Numbered from the stretch's first letter, positions 8,647-18,904 are shown. The stretch: DNA of 64,000 bases from Psychroserpens sp. NJDZ02 (GCF_004843725.1 NZ_CP039451.1:2168501-2232500); one strand, 5' to 3'. The notes: generated by a model not told the origin, from the sequence alone. A program made the numbers and translations.

Positions 8647-11233
8647 ACAATTACCATTGAAAACAATATTAAATTACACTTTGTTTGTATTTGCATTTTT
8701 AAGTGCATTAACAATAACTGCTCAAGATTTAAGCTACGAAAACGGTAAAAAATATAATCTAGCAGAAATTACAGTTAAAGGGAATACTAGCTTTAGCGAA
8801 CAAACTATAGTTACGTATTCCGGTTTAAAAAAGGGAACGGAAATTATGATTCCTGGTGAAGAAATTAGTGATGCCATAAAAAAGCTATGGAAGTCTAATT
8901 TGTTTAGTGATATAGAAATGTATTTGCTAAAGGTTGAAGGGGATAGTGCTTTTTTAGAGATTAGATTATCTGACTTGCCGGAACTTAAAGAAATTGTAAT
9001 AACAGGTGTTAAAATAGGAAAACACGAAGCTATTTTAGAAGAAAATAAACTTTTAAAAGGGACGAAAGTTACAGAGAATTTAATTACCACTACAGAGAAT
9101 TACTTAGAAAGTAAGTACAAGAAAGATGGTTTTCTTAATGCTAAGGTAAATGTAAATACTATAGAAGTAGTTAATGATTCAATCGATAAATCTATTGTAA
9201 ACATGATAGTTGCTATTGATAAAGGTGAAAAGGTAAAGGTAAAAAATATAGATTTTGAAGGTAATACAGTTATAAGTGATAAAAACCTTAGAAAAGCTAT
9301 GAAAAACACTAAAAAGAAAAATCCTATTAGAGTTTTGAAGCGTTCAAAATTTATCGAAGCAGACTATAAAGAGGATCTTATAAGCATCGTAAATAAATAT
9401 AAAGAAGTTGGATACAGAGATGCGAGAGTTATTTCTGATTCCTTAATTGATAATAATGACAAAACAGTATCCCTTAAAATTAATGTTGAAGAAGGTGAAA
9501 AATACACGTTTGGTGAAGTATCCTTTATTGGTAATACTGTTTATGCTGATGAATACTTAAAAAGGAAATTACGAATTGAGAAGGGGGACACTTACAACGG
9601 GGTTGAACTTCAAAAGCGTATTGCTGATGATACAAAACCAGATGGAGATGACTTGACTAACCTTTATCAAAATAATGGTTATTTATTTTCTACAATAAAT
9701 CCTGTCGAAATTAACTCGGGTGGGAATGTGATCGACATGGAGATTAGAATTTCTGAAGGTAAGGCAGTCTATTTTGATAAAGTGTCAGTAGTAGGAAACC
9801 AAAAAACTAATGACCATGTAATTTACAGAGAGATTAGAACAAGACCGGGTGAATTATATAGTAAAGAAAATGTAGTTAGAACTATTAGAGAACTTAGTCA
9901 GTTAGGTTTCTTTGATGCAGAACAATTATCTCCAAATTTTAAAAATCCTAATCCAGAGGAAGGTACTATAGATATGGAATATGCTGTAGTAGAGTCTGGT
10001 TCTAGTCAAATCGAACTTCAAGGAGGTTATGGTGGCGGTGGATTTATTGGTACTTTGGGGCTTTCTTTTAATAACTTTTCGATAAAAGATTTATTCAAAA
10101 AAGAGGCTTATGATCCAATACCAAGTGGTGATGGTCAGAAGCTGGCATTACGTTTGCAGGCCAGTACTTATTTCCAAACGTATAGTTTTTCATTCTCAGA
10201 ACCTTGGTTAGGAGGTAAAAAACCAGTTCAGTTTTCAACGTCTATTTCACAAACAAAACAATTCTTGTATGATGCAACAACAGGGAATGCAGATAAAGAT
10301 AGTCGATTTAATATTACGGGGATCACATTTGGTCTAGCTAAACGTTTATCGGTTCCTGATGATTTCTTTACTTTATCTCAGGCTGTAAGTTTTCAACATT
10401 ATGATTTAAAAAATTACAATACAGGATTATTTACTTTTGGAGATGGTTATTCTAATAACTTATCATACACGTTAGGTTTGAGTAGAAATAATACATTTAA
10501 TGATCCAATTTTCCCAATGGGTGGATCCAGTTTTTCTGCGACAGCTAAATTTTCTTTACCATATTCTTTGTTTAACAGTACAGATTATGATGCGCTTAAA
10601 TCGGAAAGAGATATTAATGAAGATATTGCTAATGATGATAATGCAAACATAATTTTAAGAACAGAAGCCGCAAATAGAGTAAGTGAAATTGATCAAGAAC
10701 GTTATAAGTGGTTGGAGTTTTATAAAATTAAATTCAAAGGAGATTGGTATACCAAATTAGTGGGTAAACTTGTATTGCGTCCAAGTATAGAGTTTGGGTT
10801 TTTAGGAGCATATAATCAAGATAGAGGTGTGATTCCTTTTGAGCGTTTCTTTGTAGGTGGTGATGGATTGGGTAGTTATAGTTTAGATGGTAGAGAGGCT
10901 GTAGCCCTTCGTGGTTATGCAAATCAAGCACTCTCATCTTCAGATGGTGGTACTATTTATAATAAATTTTCTTTGGAATTACGTTACCCTATTACTTTAA
11001 AGCAATCTGCTAAGATCTATGCTTTAGGATTTTTAGAAGGTGGTGGGTCTTATGATAATTTTAATGACTATGATCCGTTTGCACTTAAGAGATCAGCTGG
11101 GTTTGGTTTAAGAATCTTTATGCCAGCATTTGGTTTATTAGGAATTGATTTTGGTCACGGGTTTGATCCACAACCAGGAGAAACGTCTAAACATGGTTGG
11201 GAAACTCACTTTATAATTGGTCAACAATTTTAA
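8630..11233 (+). CDS. bamA: Outer membrane protein assembly factor BamA
   Basis: Omp85-family insertase for outer-membrane barrels. The frame is open from an ATG at 8579, but that start would overlap the conserved uppS 3' end by 68 bp and places 17 odd residues before a signal peptide. I prefer GTG 8630; a TTG at 8657, just after the uppS stop, is equally plausible. The signal peptide LNYTLFVFAFLSALTITAQ is clear. Five POTRA-like repeats follow over roughly 30-420, each with the turn VKGNTSF, FEGNTVI, FIGNTVY or VVGNQKT, then a C-terminal barrel ending HFIIGQQF. The lipid-carrier/BamA/Skp order links this operon to envelope assembly. Confidence 0.93.
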   Translation: MNNLAKQLPLKTILNYTLFVFAFLSALTITAQDLSYENGKKYNLAEITVKGNTSFSEQTIVTYSGLKKGTEIMIPGEEISDAIKKLWKSNLFSDIEMYLLKVEGDSAFLEIRLSDLPELKEIVITGVKIGKHEAILEENKLLKGTKVTENLITTTENYLESKYKKDGFLNAKVNVNTIEVVNDSIDKSIVNMIVAIDKGEKVKVKNIDFEGNTVISDKNLRKAMKNTKKKNPIRVLKRSKFIEADYKEDLISIVNKYKEVGYRDARVISDSLIDNNDKTVSLKINVEEGEKYTFGEVSFIGNTVYADEYLKRKLRIEKGDTYNGVELQKRIADDTKPDGDDLTNLYQNNGYLFSTINPVEINSGGNVIDMEIRISEGKAVYFDKVSVVGNQKTNDHVIYREIRTRPGELYSKENVVRTIRELSQLGFFDAEQLSPNFKNPNPEEGTIDMEYAVVESGSSQIELQGGYGGGGFIGTLGLSFNNFSIKDLFKKEAYDPIPSGDGQKLALRLQASTYFQTYSFSFSEPWLGGKKPVQFSTSISQTKQFLYDATTGNADKDSRFNITGITFGLAKRLSVPDDFFTLSQAVSFQHYDLKNYNTGLFTFGDGYSNNLSYTLGLSRNNTFNDPIFPMGGSSFSATAKFSLPYSLFNSTDYDALKSERDINEDIANDDNANIILRTEAANRVSEIDQERYKWLEFYKIKFKGDWYTKLVGKLVLRPSIEFGFLGAYNQDRGVIPFERFFVGGDGLGSYSLDGREAVALRGYANQALSSSDGGTIYNKFSLELRYPITLKQSAKIYALGFLEGGGSYDNFNDYDPFALKRSAGFGLRIFMPAFGLLGIDFGHGFDPQPGETSKHGWETHFIIGQQF

Positions 11234-11463
11234 TTAATTATAGTTACATCTAATAAAACCATTAAATTACAGCCATAGTTTTTTTATTTTTTATTTTTGG
11301 CACGATATTTTCTAATAATATTATAAGGATTTGATTAGAGAATCAAAAATTTTTAGATTTAAATTCGTTATTTTGAAAAAATTAACTCAAAAAAAACATT
11401 TTTTTTATAATGTTTGTAATTAATTTGAGTTTATAATTGTGAAATAATTAAACAAAACCCAAA

Positions 11464-12306
11464 ATGAAAATTAAAGTTCTTATTATATTGGCTATGCTGA
11501 CGGTAGGTTTTACTGCTAGTGCCCAACGTGGGGTTAGGATTGGTTATATAGATACTGAGTATATTCTAGAAAATATTCCTGAATACACGGAAGCTACTAG
11601 TCAATTAGAAGGCAAAGTTCAAAAATGGAAATCCGAAATAGAAGGTCAGCTTAATGATTTAAAGGTAAAGCGTGAGTCGTTAAATCTTGAAAAGGCTTTA
11701 TTGACCAAAGAGTTAATTGAGGAGCGTGAAGAAGATCTTGTTTTTGAAGAAAAAGAGATATTAGATTATCAACAGAAGCGTTTTGGTCCTAATGGTGATT
11801 TAATGATTCAAAAAAGACAACTCATGCAACCTGTCCAAGATCAGATTTTTCAGGCTGTTCAGGATATTGCAACAGCAAAGAAATATGATTTCGTCTTTGA
11901 TAAGTCTGCAGATGTTGTGATGCTGTATTCAGCGGAACGTTTTGATATGAGTGAACTAATTATAAGAACAATATCAAGAGCGTCAAAACGTACGCAAGCA
12001 AATAATAGATCGGAACGAAAAAATGCCAAGGAAGAGGATGTGGTTGTTGAAATTAACGAAAGTAAGGAAGCACGTCAAAAGGCTATAGACGATAAATTAG
12101 CAGAGAGAGCAAAGGCTGCTGAATTAAGAAAAAAGACGGTATTGGATGAGAGAGAGGCTAAGAAAAAAGCAGCAGCAGAAGAAAGAGCTAAAGTCATAGA
12201 AGAACGAGCTAAAGCGAGGGAGGATAAATTAGAGGAAAGAAATGCTGGTAAGGAAGAAGACAATAAGTCTGTTGGACAACCAGGTGATGTAAATGAGGAA
12301 GAGTAA
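11464..12306 (+). CDS. OmpH/Skp family periplasmic chaperone with long charged C-terminal tail
   Basis: Likely periplasmic holdase for outer-membrane proteins, next to bamA. Signal peptide MKIKVLIILAMLTVGFTASAQ, then the family opening RIGYIDTEYILENIPEY, a coiled-coil arm over about 45-120 and the closing beta segment YDFVFDKSADVVMLYS near 140-157. The family usually ends soon after this. Here about 110 more residues follow, almost all Lys, Glu, Arg and Ala, predicted as a long helix or coiled coil. A second OmpH gene lies 163 bp downstream, so the two are tandem paralogues. Length is 280 residues, compared with about 170 for the neighbour. Confidence 0.85.
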   Translation: MKIKVLIILAMLTVGFTASAQRGVRIGYIDTEYILENIPEYTEATSQLEGKVQKWKSEIEGQLNDLKVKRESLNLEKALLTKELIEEREEDLVFEEKEILDYQQKRFGPNGDLMIQKRQLMQPVQDQIFQAVQDIATAKKYDFVFDKSADVVMLYSAERFDMSELIIRTISRASKRTQANNRSERKNAKEEDVVVEINESKEARQKAIDDKLAERAKAAELRKKTVLDEREAKKKAAAEERAKVIEERAKAREDKLEERNAGKEEDNKSVGQPGDVNEEE

Positions 12307-12469
12307 CCAAAAAGAAGAGGGTAACTTCTACAAGAGAAGATAAAAAAAAGGATAGCAGATAGCGAAGCGGGTAAAGTAGCGCTAGTTGCTAAAAAAAAAT
12401 ATAGAGGAAAAGACGAAGACAACTAAGACAATTACAAATAATTTATAACACACAAATACTATTAAAAAA

Positions 12470-12979
12470 ATGAAACAAATCAAAACACTTTTATTTGCTA
12501 CAGCCTTATTTATTGGAGCGACAAGTTTTACAAATGCTCAAACAAAATTAGCACATGTTGATACACAAAAACTAGTTGCATCAATGCCGGCAATGAAAGC
12601 TGCTAAAGCAGAAATGGAAAAGATGGGTAAGACTTTTGAAGCTGATATTAAAGAAATGATGACTGAATATCAATCTAAAGCAAAGGTATACGAAGCTGAA
12701 GCTGCGACTAAAACAAACGAGCAGAATCAATCTCGTGGAGAAGAATTACAAGGAATGCAACAAAGTATCCGTCAATATCAAACAGATGCGCAAACTCAAT
12801 TACAAAAAAAGGAGTTTGACTTATTAAAGCCGATAACTGATAAAGCTAAAGCTGCAATCTTGAAAGTAGGTGCAGCACAAGGGTTTAATTACGTTTTAGA
12901 TTCTTCTGAAGGATCTGGTGTAATTATGGCAGCTGGAAAAGACTTAATGACTGATGTACAAAAAGAATTAGGATTTTAA
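12470..12979 (+). CDS. OmpH/Skp family periplasmic chaperone
   Basis: Typical Skp-like protein of 169 residues. Signal peptide MKQIKTLLFATALFIGATSFTNAQ is followed by KLAHVDTQKLVASMPAM, an Ala/Lys/Glu/Gln-rich coiled-coil hairpin over about 42-130, and the closing segment GFNYVLDSSEGSGVIMAAG. It presumably trimerises and shields unfolded outer-membrane proteins on their way to BamA. It is the second of two paralogues; this one has the normal length and no tail. A strong terminator follows 25 bp after the stop. Confidence 0.9.
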   Translation: MKQIKTLLFATALFIGATSFTNAQTKLAHVDTQKLVASMPAMKAAKAEMEKMGKTFEADIKEMMTEYQSKAKVYEAEAATKTNEQNQSRGEELQGMQQSIRQYQTDAQTQLQKKEFDLLKPITDKAKAAILKVGAAQGFNYVLDSSEGSGVIMAAGKDLMTDVQKELGF

Positions 12980-13004
12980 TTAAAATTCCTTTCAAATTAA
13001 AATT

Positions 13005-13033
13005 AAGCTGTCTAACTTTAGACAGCTTTTTTT
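13005..13033 (+). terminator. Rho-independent terminator after the second ompH gene
   Basis: Stem AAGCTGTCTA / TAGACAGCTT with a 2-4 nt loop, followed by an uninterrupted T run to 13033. It ends the ompH transcript. Because the T run abuts an ATG at 13034, it argues for the later murI start at 13046. Confidence 0.85.
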
Positions 13034-13045
13034 ATGCTTAATTTT

Positions 13046-13825
13046 ATGAATAAACAACCCATAGGTATTTTTGATTCGGGAGTAGGTGGTACGTCCATAT
13101 GGAGGGCAATTCATGCTTTGATGCCTAAAGAAAATACTGTTTATCTTGCAGATAGTGCTAACGCACCTTATGGTCCAAAAGGGAAAGAGGCTATTTTAGC
13201 CCTTTCTATTAAAAATACGGAGTATTTACTTAATCACAACTGTAAGCTTATTGTTGTGGCTTGTAATACTGCTACAACGAATGCTATTGACTATCTGAGA
13301 CAACATTATGATGTGCCAATTATAGGTATAGAGCCAGCCATTAAGCCAGCTGCTTTAAAAACACAAACAAAGGTCATAGGTGTTTTGGCTACAAGAGGAA
13401 CTTTAAGTAGTGAATTGTTTTGTAATGCGACGCAATTATATAGTAATGGTATAAAGATTATAGAGCAAGAAGGAGAGGGGATAGTACAATTAATAGAAAG
13501 TGGTCGCATTAACTCTACTAAAATGACCGCTGTTCTTAGAGGTTATTTAGAACCAATGCTAGAAGCTAATATTGATTATTTGGTGTTGGGTTGTACGCAT
13601 TATCCTTATTTGATGACTCAATTGAAAAAAATATTGCCTAAACATGTTAAGATAATTGATTCTGGAGAGGCGGTAGCAAAACAGACGAAAGCTGTTTTGG
13701 AAAAGCATGCATTATTAAATACAGCTGAAGCTAATCCAATTTTACAGTTTTATTCTAATAGTAACCCATTAGTGATGTCAAGTTTGTTGGAAGATAAGTT
13801 TAAAGTTGACTATTTAAAATTTTAA
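13046..13825 (+). CDS. murI: Glutamate racemase
   Basis: Makes D-glutamate for peptidoglycan. I choose the ATG at 13046 (259 residues, MNKQPIGIFDSG), because an in-frame ATG at 13034 touches the T run of the preceding terminator. Key parts are the DSGVGG loop at 10-15, first catalytic Cys73 in VACNTAT, and second catalytic Cys in VLGCTHYPYL. Length and order are normal for the family. It follows the envelope genes bamA and ompH on the same strand but is separated from them by a terminator, so a separate promoter is needed. Confidence 0.95.
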   Translation: MNKQPIGIFDSGVGGTSIWRAIHALMPKENTVYLADSANAPYGPKGKEAILALSIKNTEYLLNHNCKLIVVACNTATTNAIDYLRQHYDVPIIGIEPAIKPAALKTQTKVIGVLATRGTLSSELFCNATQLYSNGIKIIEQEGEGIVQLIESGRINSTKMTAVLRGYLEPMLEANIDYLVLGCTHYPYLMTQLKKILPKHVKIIDSGEAVAKQTKAVLEKHALLNTAEANPILQFYSNSNPLVMSSLLEDKFKVDYLKF

Positions 13826-13995
13826 TCAAGAAGAGCAACTAAGTTTTTCGAATAAAAAAAAGGACGATTGCAATTATATAAAAATCAGTAGGTTAATAAA
13901 AGCGTTGAGCTTAACAACTCTGTAGTTAAGATAGAGTGTATTCTAATTAATGTAACAACCTTGATGATATTATAAATTTTTTGATTTAAGACAAC

Positions 13996-14032
13996 AAAAA
14001 AACCACGACATTTATAAATGCGTGGTTTTTTT
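13996..14032. terminator. Bidirectional terminator between murI and rpsU
   Basis: CCACG (14003-14007) pairs with CGTGG (14021-14025) around an inner palindrome CATTTATAAATG, flanked by A7 on the left and T7 on the right, so it can act on both strands. The 170 bp between murI and this element hold no gene I can support, only a weak 6-bp hairpin near 13910. Confidence 0.8.
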
Positions 14033-14050
14033 ATATAAAATAAAAAGTTA

Positions 14051-14245
14051 TTATATATTCTCTGCGTCTCTAAGACCTTGAATATAACTAGCTTTCTGAA
14101 TCTGACGTCTGTTCTTTACAGATGGTTTTGTAAAGTATTGCTTGTCTCTTAAGTTTTGCATAACTTTTACATTTCTGTGCTTACGTTTGTAACGTTTAAG
14201 TGCACGTTCTATGTTTTCACCTTCTTTAATTTCAATTCTTAACAT
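14051..14245 (-). CDS. rpsU: 30S ribosomal protein S21
   Basis: Small basic ribosomal protein of 64 residues. Recognisable from MLRIEIKEGENIERALKRYKRK at the start and the Lys/Arg-rich middle; length is exactly that expected for Bacteroidetes S21. It lies 103 bp downstream of rpoD on the same strand, a grouping (rpsU near rpoD) that recalls the macromolecular synthesis operon, although dnaG here is 44 kb away. In Bacteroidetes S21 has been linked to sequestration of the anti-Shine-Dalgarno sequence, which fits the near absence of Shine-Dalgarno motifs in this window. Confidence 0.96.
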   Translation of the reverse strand: MLRIEIKEGENIERALKRYKRKHRNVKVMQNLRDKQYFTKPSVKNRRQIQKASYIQGLRDAENI

Positions 14246-14348
14246 ATCTAAATTTTAAATCTGGTGCAAATATCAATTAAATTAAAATATAATTCAAATT
14301 AATAATGCACTTTTTTTTGTTATTTAATATACAAAGCAATATTTAGGT

Positions 14349-15212
14349 TTATCCTAAATATGTTTTTAGTATTTTACTCTTTGAAGTTTGACGTAAACGT
14401 CTGATTCCTTTTTCTCTAATTTGTCTTACACGTTCACGTGTTAAGTCAAATGTACGACCAATTTCGTCTAAAGTCATAGCTGGTTGATTACTTAATCCAA
14501 AATTAAGTCTAATCACGTCACTTTCTCTAGGTGTCAACGTTTCTAGTGCTCTGTCAATCTCTGTGTTTAAAGACTCACGCATTAAGTTATTATCCGGATT
14601 TGGAGACTCATTAGAGCTTACTAAATCATAAAGGCTATAATCTTCACCTTCCTTTAAAGGCGCATCCATAGAAACGTGTCTACTAGAAATTTTCATAGAC
14701 TGCTTAACATCACTAATTGTTAAGTCAAGCTCTTTTGCTATTTCTGATGCACTTGGAGGTCTTTGGTTGACTTGCTCAAGATGAGACGTTACTTTTCGGA
14801 TTTTATTAATAGATCCAATTTTGTTTAATGGTAATCTAACAATTCTAGATTGTTCTGCTAAAGCAGATAAAATTGCTTGTCTAATCCACCAAACGGCGTA
14901 AGATATAAATTTAAACCCTCTGGTTTCATCAAAACGTTTCGCAGCTTTAACTAATCCAGCGTTACCTTCATTTATTAAATCAGGCAAAGTTAAACCTTGA
15001 TTTTGGTATTGCTTTGCAACAGAGACCACAAAACGTAAGTTAGCAGTAGTCAATAAATCCAAAGATTTCTGACAACCTTCCCTTATTTTTTGGGCTAGTT
15101 CTACTTCCTCCTCAGCAGTAATCATGGGAAGTTTGCTTATATCTTGTAAGTATTTATCTAGTGATTTTGATTCACGGTTGGTAACTTGCTTGGTAATTTT
15201 TAATTGCCTCAT
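14349..15212 (-). CDS. rpoD: RNA polymerase primary sigma factor (sigma-70/SigA, short Bacteroidetes form)
   Basis: Housekeeping sigma factor of 287 residues, lacking the long region 1.1 and the non-conserved insert of E. coli RpoD, as usual for Bacteroidetes. Region 1.2 is at about 17-45 ([13 protein letters not shown]), region 2 includes [16 protein letters not shown] and the [15 protein letters not shown] block for -7 recognition and melting, region 3 follows, and region 4 has [23 protein letters not shown] for -33 recognition. This factor should read the TTG-N19-TAnnTTTG promoters seen in the window. No clear promoter could be fixed in the 152 bp upstream. Confidence 0.95.
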   Translation of the reverse strand: MRQLKITKQVTNRESKSLDKYLQDISKLPMITAEEEVELAQKIREGCQKSLDLLTTANLRFVVSVAKQYQNQGLTLPDLINEGNAGLVKAAKRFDETRGFKFISYAVWWIRQAILSALAEQSRIVRLPLNKIGSINKIRKVTSHLEQVNQRPPSASEIAKELDLTISDVKQSMKISSRHVSMDAPLKEGEDYSLYDLVSSNESPNPDNNLMRESLNTEIDRALETLTPRESDVIRLNFGLSNQPAMTLDEIGRTFDLTRERVRQIREKGIRRLRQTSKSKILKTYLG

Positions 15213-15364
15213 TCAGTCCAAATTGTTTTAAAGTTATACATACAATCTAATGTTTTTTTTGACATTTCCTAATTATTAACACTTTATTTTTAAAAAAGAG
15301 TTCAAACGATTAAAATTCATTAAAAAAAATCGTAACAACAATTAAATTTTGTTAAAGTTTTAAA

Positions 15365-18037
15365 TTATTCGTTTGTCTTCTTTTTTCCAAACAGACCATT
15401 AAGAGCATCCTTGACTTTGTCTTTAGGAGTATTGTCTTCTGTTTTGGTAGTGTCTTTTGGAGTGTTAGTATTGTTGATTATGCCTCCTAGCAGGTCTTTT
15501 ACACCATTATCGCTTTGTGTACTTGTACTGTCTTTAGTAGTGTTGCCCCCTAGAATATTACCTACGACATCAGTTAATTTGTCTTTCCCTTTATTTAAAA
15601 GTTTTTGTTTTTCAATTTCGACTAATTGAGTTGTTAAATTTTTTACACCGCTAGTTAAGTCTGTTGTTACATCTGGTTTTAAAGTGTTTCCAGAGATAGT
15701 AGCAGTAACAGGAATAGTAATTGTATTGACCGCAGGGTCATTAATTTTATTAATTAAAGTATTTATATCACTACCTAAGTATTTAGCTGGTACGTCTAAA
15801 ACAACTTGGTAATTCATGGTGTTGCTAAAGGTGTGTGATCCGCCTACTGTCATTTTTATATCTTTATATTTAATGTCAAAAGGCTTAACGGTGACTTGTC
15901 CATTATCAAAAGATAGCTTAGTACTCAAATCTTTTAAGTCTAGTTTGCTAAAATCTAAAAAGTTAAGTTTACTTTCTAACATAGAAAATAATTGTTCATT
16001 TTTAGGTTCAATTTTTGTGGTCATTAATTCCGCGAAAGCGTCTCCTGAAATACTATTTAATAGCGGTGTGAAATCTTCTCCTAAACTTCCTGATAGATTA
16101 ATAGTGCTATTAAATTTACCTTGTAAAACTTTAGTAAGTGGAGCTAACGCTTGTAATAAATTTAAATCTGTAAATGACTTGGCAATATCAAAATTTTGGG
16201 CGCCAACATTCATGTTAAAAGATGGTCTAGCTGTTTTTGTGTCTACTAGTCCTTCTAATGTTAGATTACCACTAAATATACTGGATGTTACGTTGTTTAG
16301 TTGCGCTTTTTCATCCGCTATTTTAAGTTGTCCTTTAACGTCTTTTAAAACTAGATTATCGTAATATACTGTTTTGGCATCAGCAACAATAGTACAGTCT
16401 AGAAAAGCAGGTATTTTTAAAGCGGTGGCTGGTTCTGCGCTTTGATTGATTGGGGCGTCACTCCCACCTTCAGCCATAAAATCACTTATCTTAAAGACAT
16501 TAGATTTTAGATTAAAGTTTCCGGTAAGTTTTTGGTCGCTTAATAAAAAACCAAGTAAGTTGTTGATCGTTCCAGTGGCATTTAAATCGGTGTCTCCTGT
16601 TTTTGCAATAAAATTGTCTAGCGTGATAGTACCAGGATTAAAGTTGACGGAAGCTTTAGTGATATTTAACGGATTAACAATATCTGCTGAAGAAAACACA
16701 AAATCGGACAAGGATATACTTCCGTTATTTTTTATACGGTCATAAGCATTGGTCTCAATTGCGTTCATGTCAAAACTAGTATTGATTTTTGCTTTTAAGA
16801 TTCCTTTTAGTTCGTTTTCTAACGCTATAGGATATGCTTTTGTAAGATTTCCTAAGTTTAAAACACCATCAATATTAGCATTAACTAACATGTTTTTTGT
16901 TAAATTTTTAATGGTAGCTGAACTTTTAAATTCGTCTTGGTCAATTTTAAAGTTTAGTGTATTAATATTTACATAAGTGTCATCTATATTACCGGTGTCG
17001 TTTTTTATTTGTGTATTAATGCTTATGTTTTCAACACGTTTAGGTAACTCTGCAAACTTAAAAGAGGCATTATTGGATAAAATATTTATATCTAAAGTTG
17101 GAATTGTAGTTTCTGTAACTTCTCCCTTAATAACACCGTTAATCTTGAAGCTACCCGTGGTATCAACATTGTCTAAATTTTTAGCGTATGCTTTAGGGAT
17201 TACAGCTAGAAAATCTTTAAAGGTAGAGCCAGGGTTTTCAAAGCTGATATCAATATTCTGACCAGCTTCAGTTAGTTGTATAAATCCTTTGAACTCTATG
17301 GGTAAGTCATTAATTAACGCTTTATTGTCCTTAAAAGTATACTTACTATTGGTTAAGTCTAAGTCTATTAACGCATCTAATTTTAAGCTGTTATTACTCA
17401 AATATTCTGTGCTATCAAGGCTAAAGGAAATATTAGCTTCGGTTTCTGTATCCAATTCCGAAACATCACCAGAGAATCTACCGTTTCCAGAATGATTTAA
17501 ATTGGCGATGTTAAATATGGTATTTGTACTTTGGTCTAAATAGTTAAAAGCACTGTTTTTGATACTATAGTTTTCGATGTCAAAAGCAAAACCTTTACTT
17601 TTAGTTGTTTCTGGAGCGGCGTTAGTGTCATTGGTTTTAGCGATGTCCCAATTTACTTGTCCTTCTGCATTCGTTTTTAGATTGATTTTAGCTTCATCAA
17701 TAGCTATAGTATTAACGATAATTGGATCTTCTGATGCATTTTTAAACAATTCTTTTATAGACATATCAAGCGACAGTAGCTTGACTTTTGCAAGCGTATC
17801 ATTTGCGAAGGGCGCTAAATTTGTTATCGCTAAGTTGTCTAATGTGACATTGGCTTGAGGAAAACTGCTTATAAAACTTAAATTGACATCGTCAAAAGTG
17901 ACTTTTGCGTTAACATTGTCATTGATGTAATTACGCACCATGTCCTTTATTTGACTTTGGAATATAAATGGGCTTGCAATTAATAAGGTTACAATTATTA
18001 GTAAAAATACACCTATGATTTTAAGTTTTTTCTTCAT
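15365..18037 (-). CDS. AsmA family protein
   Basis: Large envelope protein of 890 residues with one N-terminal membrane anchor (about 5-23) and a long periplasmic part. The N-terminal AsmA domain begins IKDMVRNYINDNVNAKVTFDDV with the typical LSFISSFPQANVTLDNLAI. Repeated beta-strand segments run through the middle, an AsmA C-terminal-like region lies at about 600-790, and the tail is low in complexity and rich in Thr, Asn, Asp and Lys. AsmA-like proteins are thought to bridge the envelope and move phospholipids or influence outer-membrane assembly. It is a single gene. Many long frames occur on the opposite strand because of its repetitive composition; I treat those as artefacts. Confidence 0.85.
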   Translation of the reverse strand: MKKKLKIIGVFLLIIVTLLIASPFIFQSQIKDMVRNYINDNVNAKVTFDDVNLSFISSFPQANVTLDNLAITNLAPFANDTLAKVKLLSLDMSIKELFKNASEDPIIVNTIAIDEAKINLKTNAEGQVNWDIAKTNDTNAAPETTKSKGFAFDIENYSIKNSAFNYLDQSTNTIFNIANLNHSGNGRFSGDVSELDTETEANISFSLDSTEYLSNNSLKLDALIDLDLTNSKYTFKDNKALINDLPIEFKGFIQLTEAGQNIDISFENPGSTFKDFLAVIPKAYAKNLDNVDTTGSFKINGVIKGEVTETTIPTLDINILSNNASFKFAELPKRVENISINTQIKNDTGNIDDTYVNINTLNFKIDQDEFKSSATIKNLTKNMLVNANIDGVLNLGNLTKAYPIALENELKGILKAKINTSFDMNAIETNAYDRIKNNGSISLSDFVFSSADIVNPLNITKASVNFNPGTITLDNFIAKTGDTDLNATGTINNLLGFLLSDQKLTGNFNLKSNVFKISDFMAEGGSDAPINQSAEPATALKIPAFLDCTIVADAKTVYYDNLVLKDVKGQLKIADEKAQLNNVTSSIFSGNLTLEGLVDTKTARPSFNMNVGAQNFDIAKSFTDLNLLQALAPLTKVLQGKFNSTINLSGSLGEDFTPLLNSISGDAFAELMTTKIEPKNEQLFSMLESKLNFLDFSKLDLKDLSTKLSFDNGQVTVKPFDIKYKDIKMTVGGSHTFSNTMNYQVVLDVPAKYLGSDINTLINKINDPAVNTITIPVTATISGNTLKPDVTTDLTSGVKNLTTQLVEIEKQKLLNKGKDKLTDVVGNILGGNTTKDSTSTQSDNGVKDLLGGIINNTNTPKDTTKTEDNTPKDKVKDALNGLFGKKKTNE

Positions 18038-18127
18038 AAAATATTGATTTTTTGGTACACTCTATTTACGAATTTTTTATATAAATAGTTGTTTATACAA
18101 AAGTATTTAATAAAAGTTTAGCATTTG

Positions 18128-18832
18128 TTAAAGTAGTTGTAATTCTTCGTTAGGCTTAAGTTTAAAGCGTTTCTTGAAAATATAAACACCTAAGTACAAA
18201 AAGGGTGTGTCTATTATAGCAATTAGGACTTTAAAGATAAAACCACTTATTAGTAAGCCTGTAAATCTATGCCATGGTATTTCTCCAAAAGAACAAAGTA
18301 GAATCAAGACGGAGAAGGTATCTACAAATTGTGATAAAAAGGTTGAAAAATTATTGCGTAACCATAAATGTTTACCTTTAGTGATGCGTTTCCAAAAATG
18401 ATATATCTGAATATCTACTAATTGAGCAAGAAGATAAGCCATCATGCTAGCAAATACCGCGATGATGGTGTTTCCAAACACATTGGTAAACAAGCTGTCG
18501 TTAACAGGAGACCAATTTGTTGCAGGTATAGAATTGGCTGTAAACACGATGAGGAGTGAAAATAGTGAAGCGAATATGCCTCCAATTACAATTTGATTTG
18601 CGCGTTTTTTACCATAAATTTCACTGATTAGATCTGTAATTAGAAAAGTGATTGGATAAGGGAGGATACCTACAGAAATCTCGAATAATTTAGAGCCAAA
18701 AATATTAATATCAAATGGATACCAATAAAAAAACTTTTGAAATATTAGATTGGAAACAACTAAAGAGGTTATAAAAAGCGCTCCTAGAAGGAAATAGATT
18801 TTTTGAGCAAGTAATTTGTCTTTTAAGGTCAT
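18128..18832 (-). CDS. Queuosine precursor transporter (YhhQ/QPTR family)
   Basis: Inner-membrane protein of 234 residues with about six hydrophobic segments. The family hallmarks are visible: ISVGILPYPITFLITDLISEIYGKKRA near 48-75, and QFVDTFSVLILLCSFG near 162-178 with the helix DTPFLYLGVYIFKK at the end. Members import preQ0/preQ1 or queuine for the tRNA modification queuosine. No queuosine synthesis gene is nearby, so the link is by homology only. It is divergent from folK-kinase, with 72 bp between. Confidence 0.88.
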   Translation of the reverse strand: MTLKDKLLAQKIYFLLGALFITSLVVSNLIFQKFFYWYPFDINIFGSKLFEISVGILPYPITFLITDLISEIYGKKRANQIVIGGIFASLFSLLIVFTANSIPATNWSPVNDSLFTNVFGNTIIAVFASMMAYLLAQLVDIQIYHFWKRITKGKHLWLRNNFSTFLSQFVDTFSVLILLCSFGEIPWHRFTGLLISGFIFKVLIAIIDTPFLYLGVYIFKKRFKLKPNEELQLL

Positions 18833-18904
18833 AAAAACTTATTAACAGATTTGATAAAGATAAGAACTAAGTGAATTTCTTTTAGTTATTTTGCTAAAGA
18901 AATT

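Noticed and set aside
13034-13045. Earlier ATG for murI
   Set aside because: It directly follows the T run of a terminator; the later ATG at 13046 gives the normal N-terminus.
15411-17858. Several plus-strand frames of 68-182 codons opposite the AsmA gene
   Set aside because: They mirror the repetitive, Thr/Asn/Asp-rich coding sequence of the 890-codon gene and have no domain or start signal of their own.
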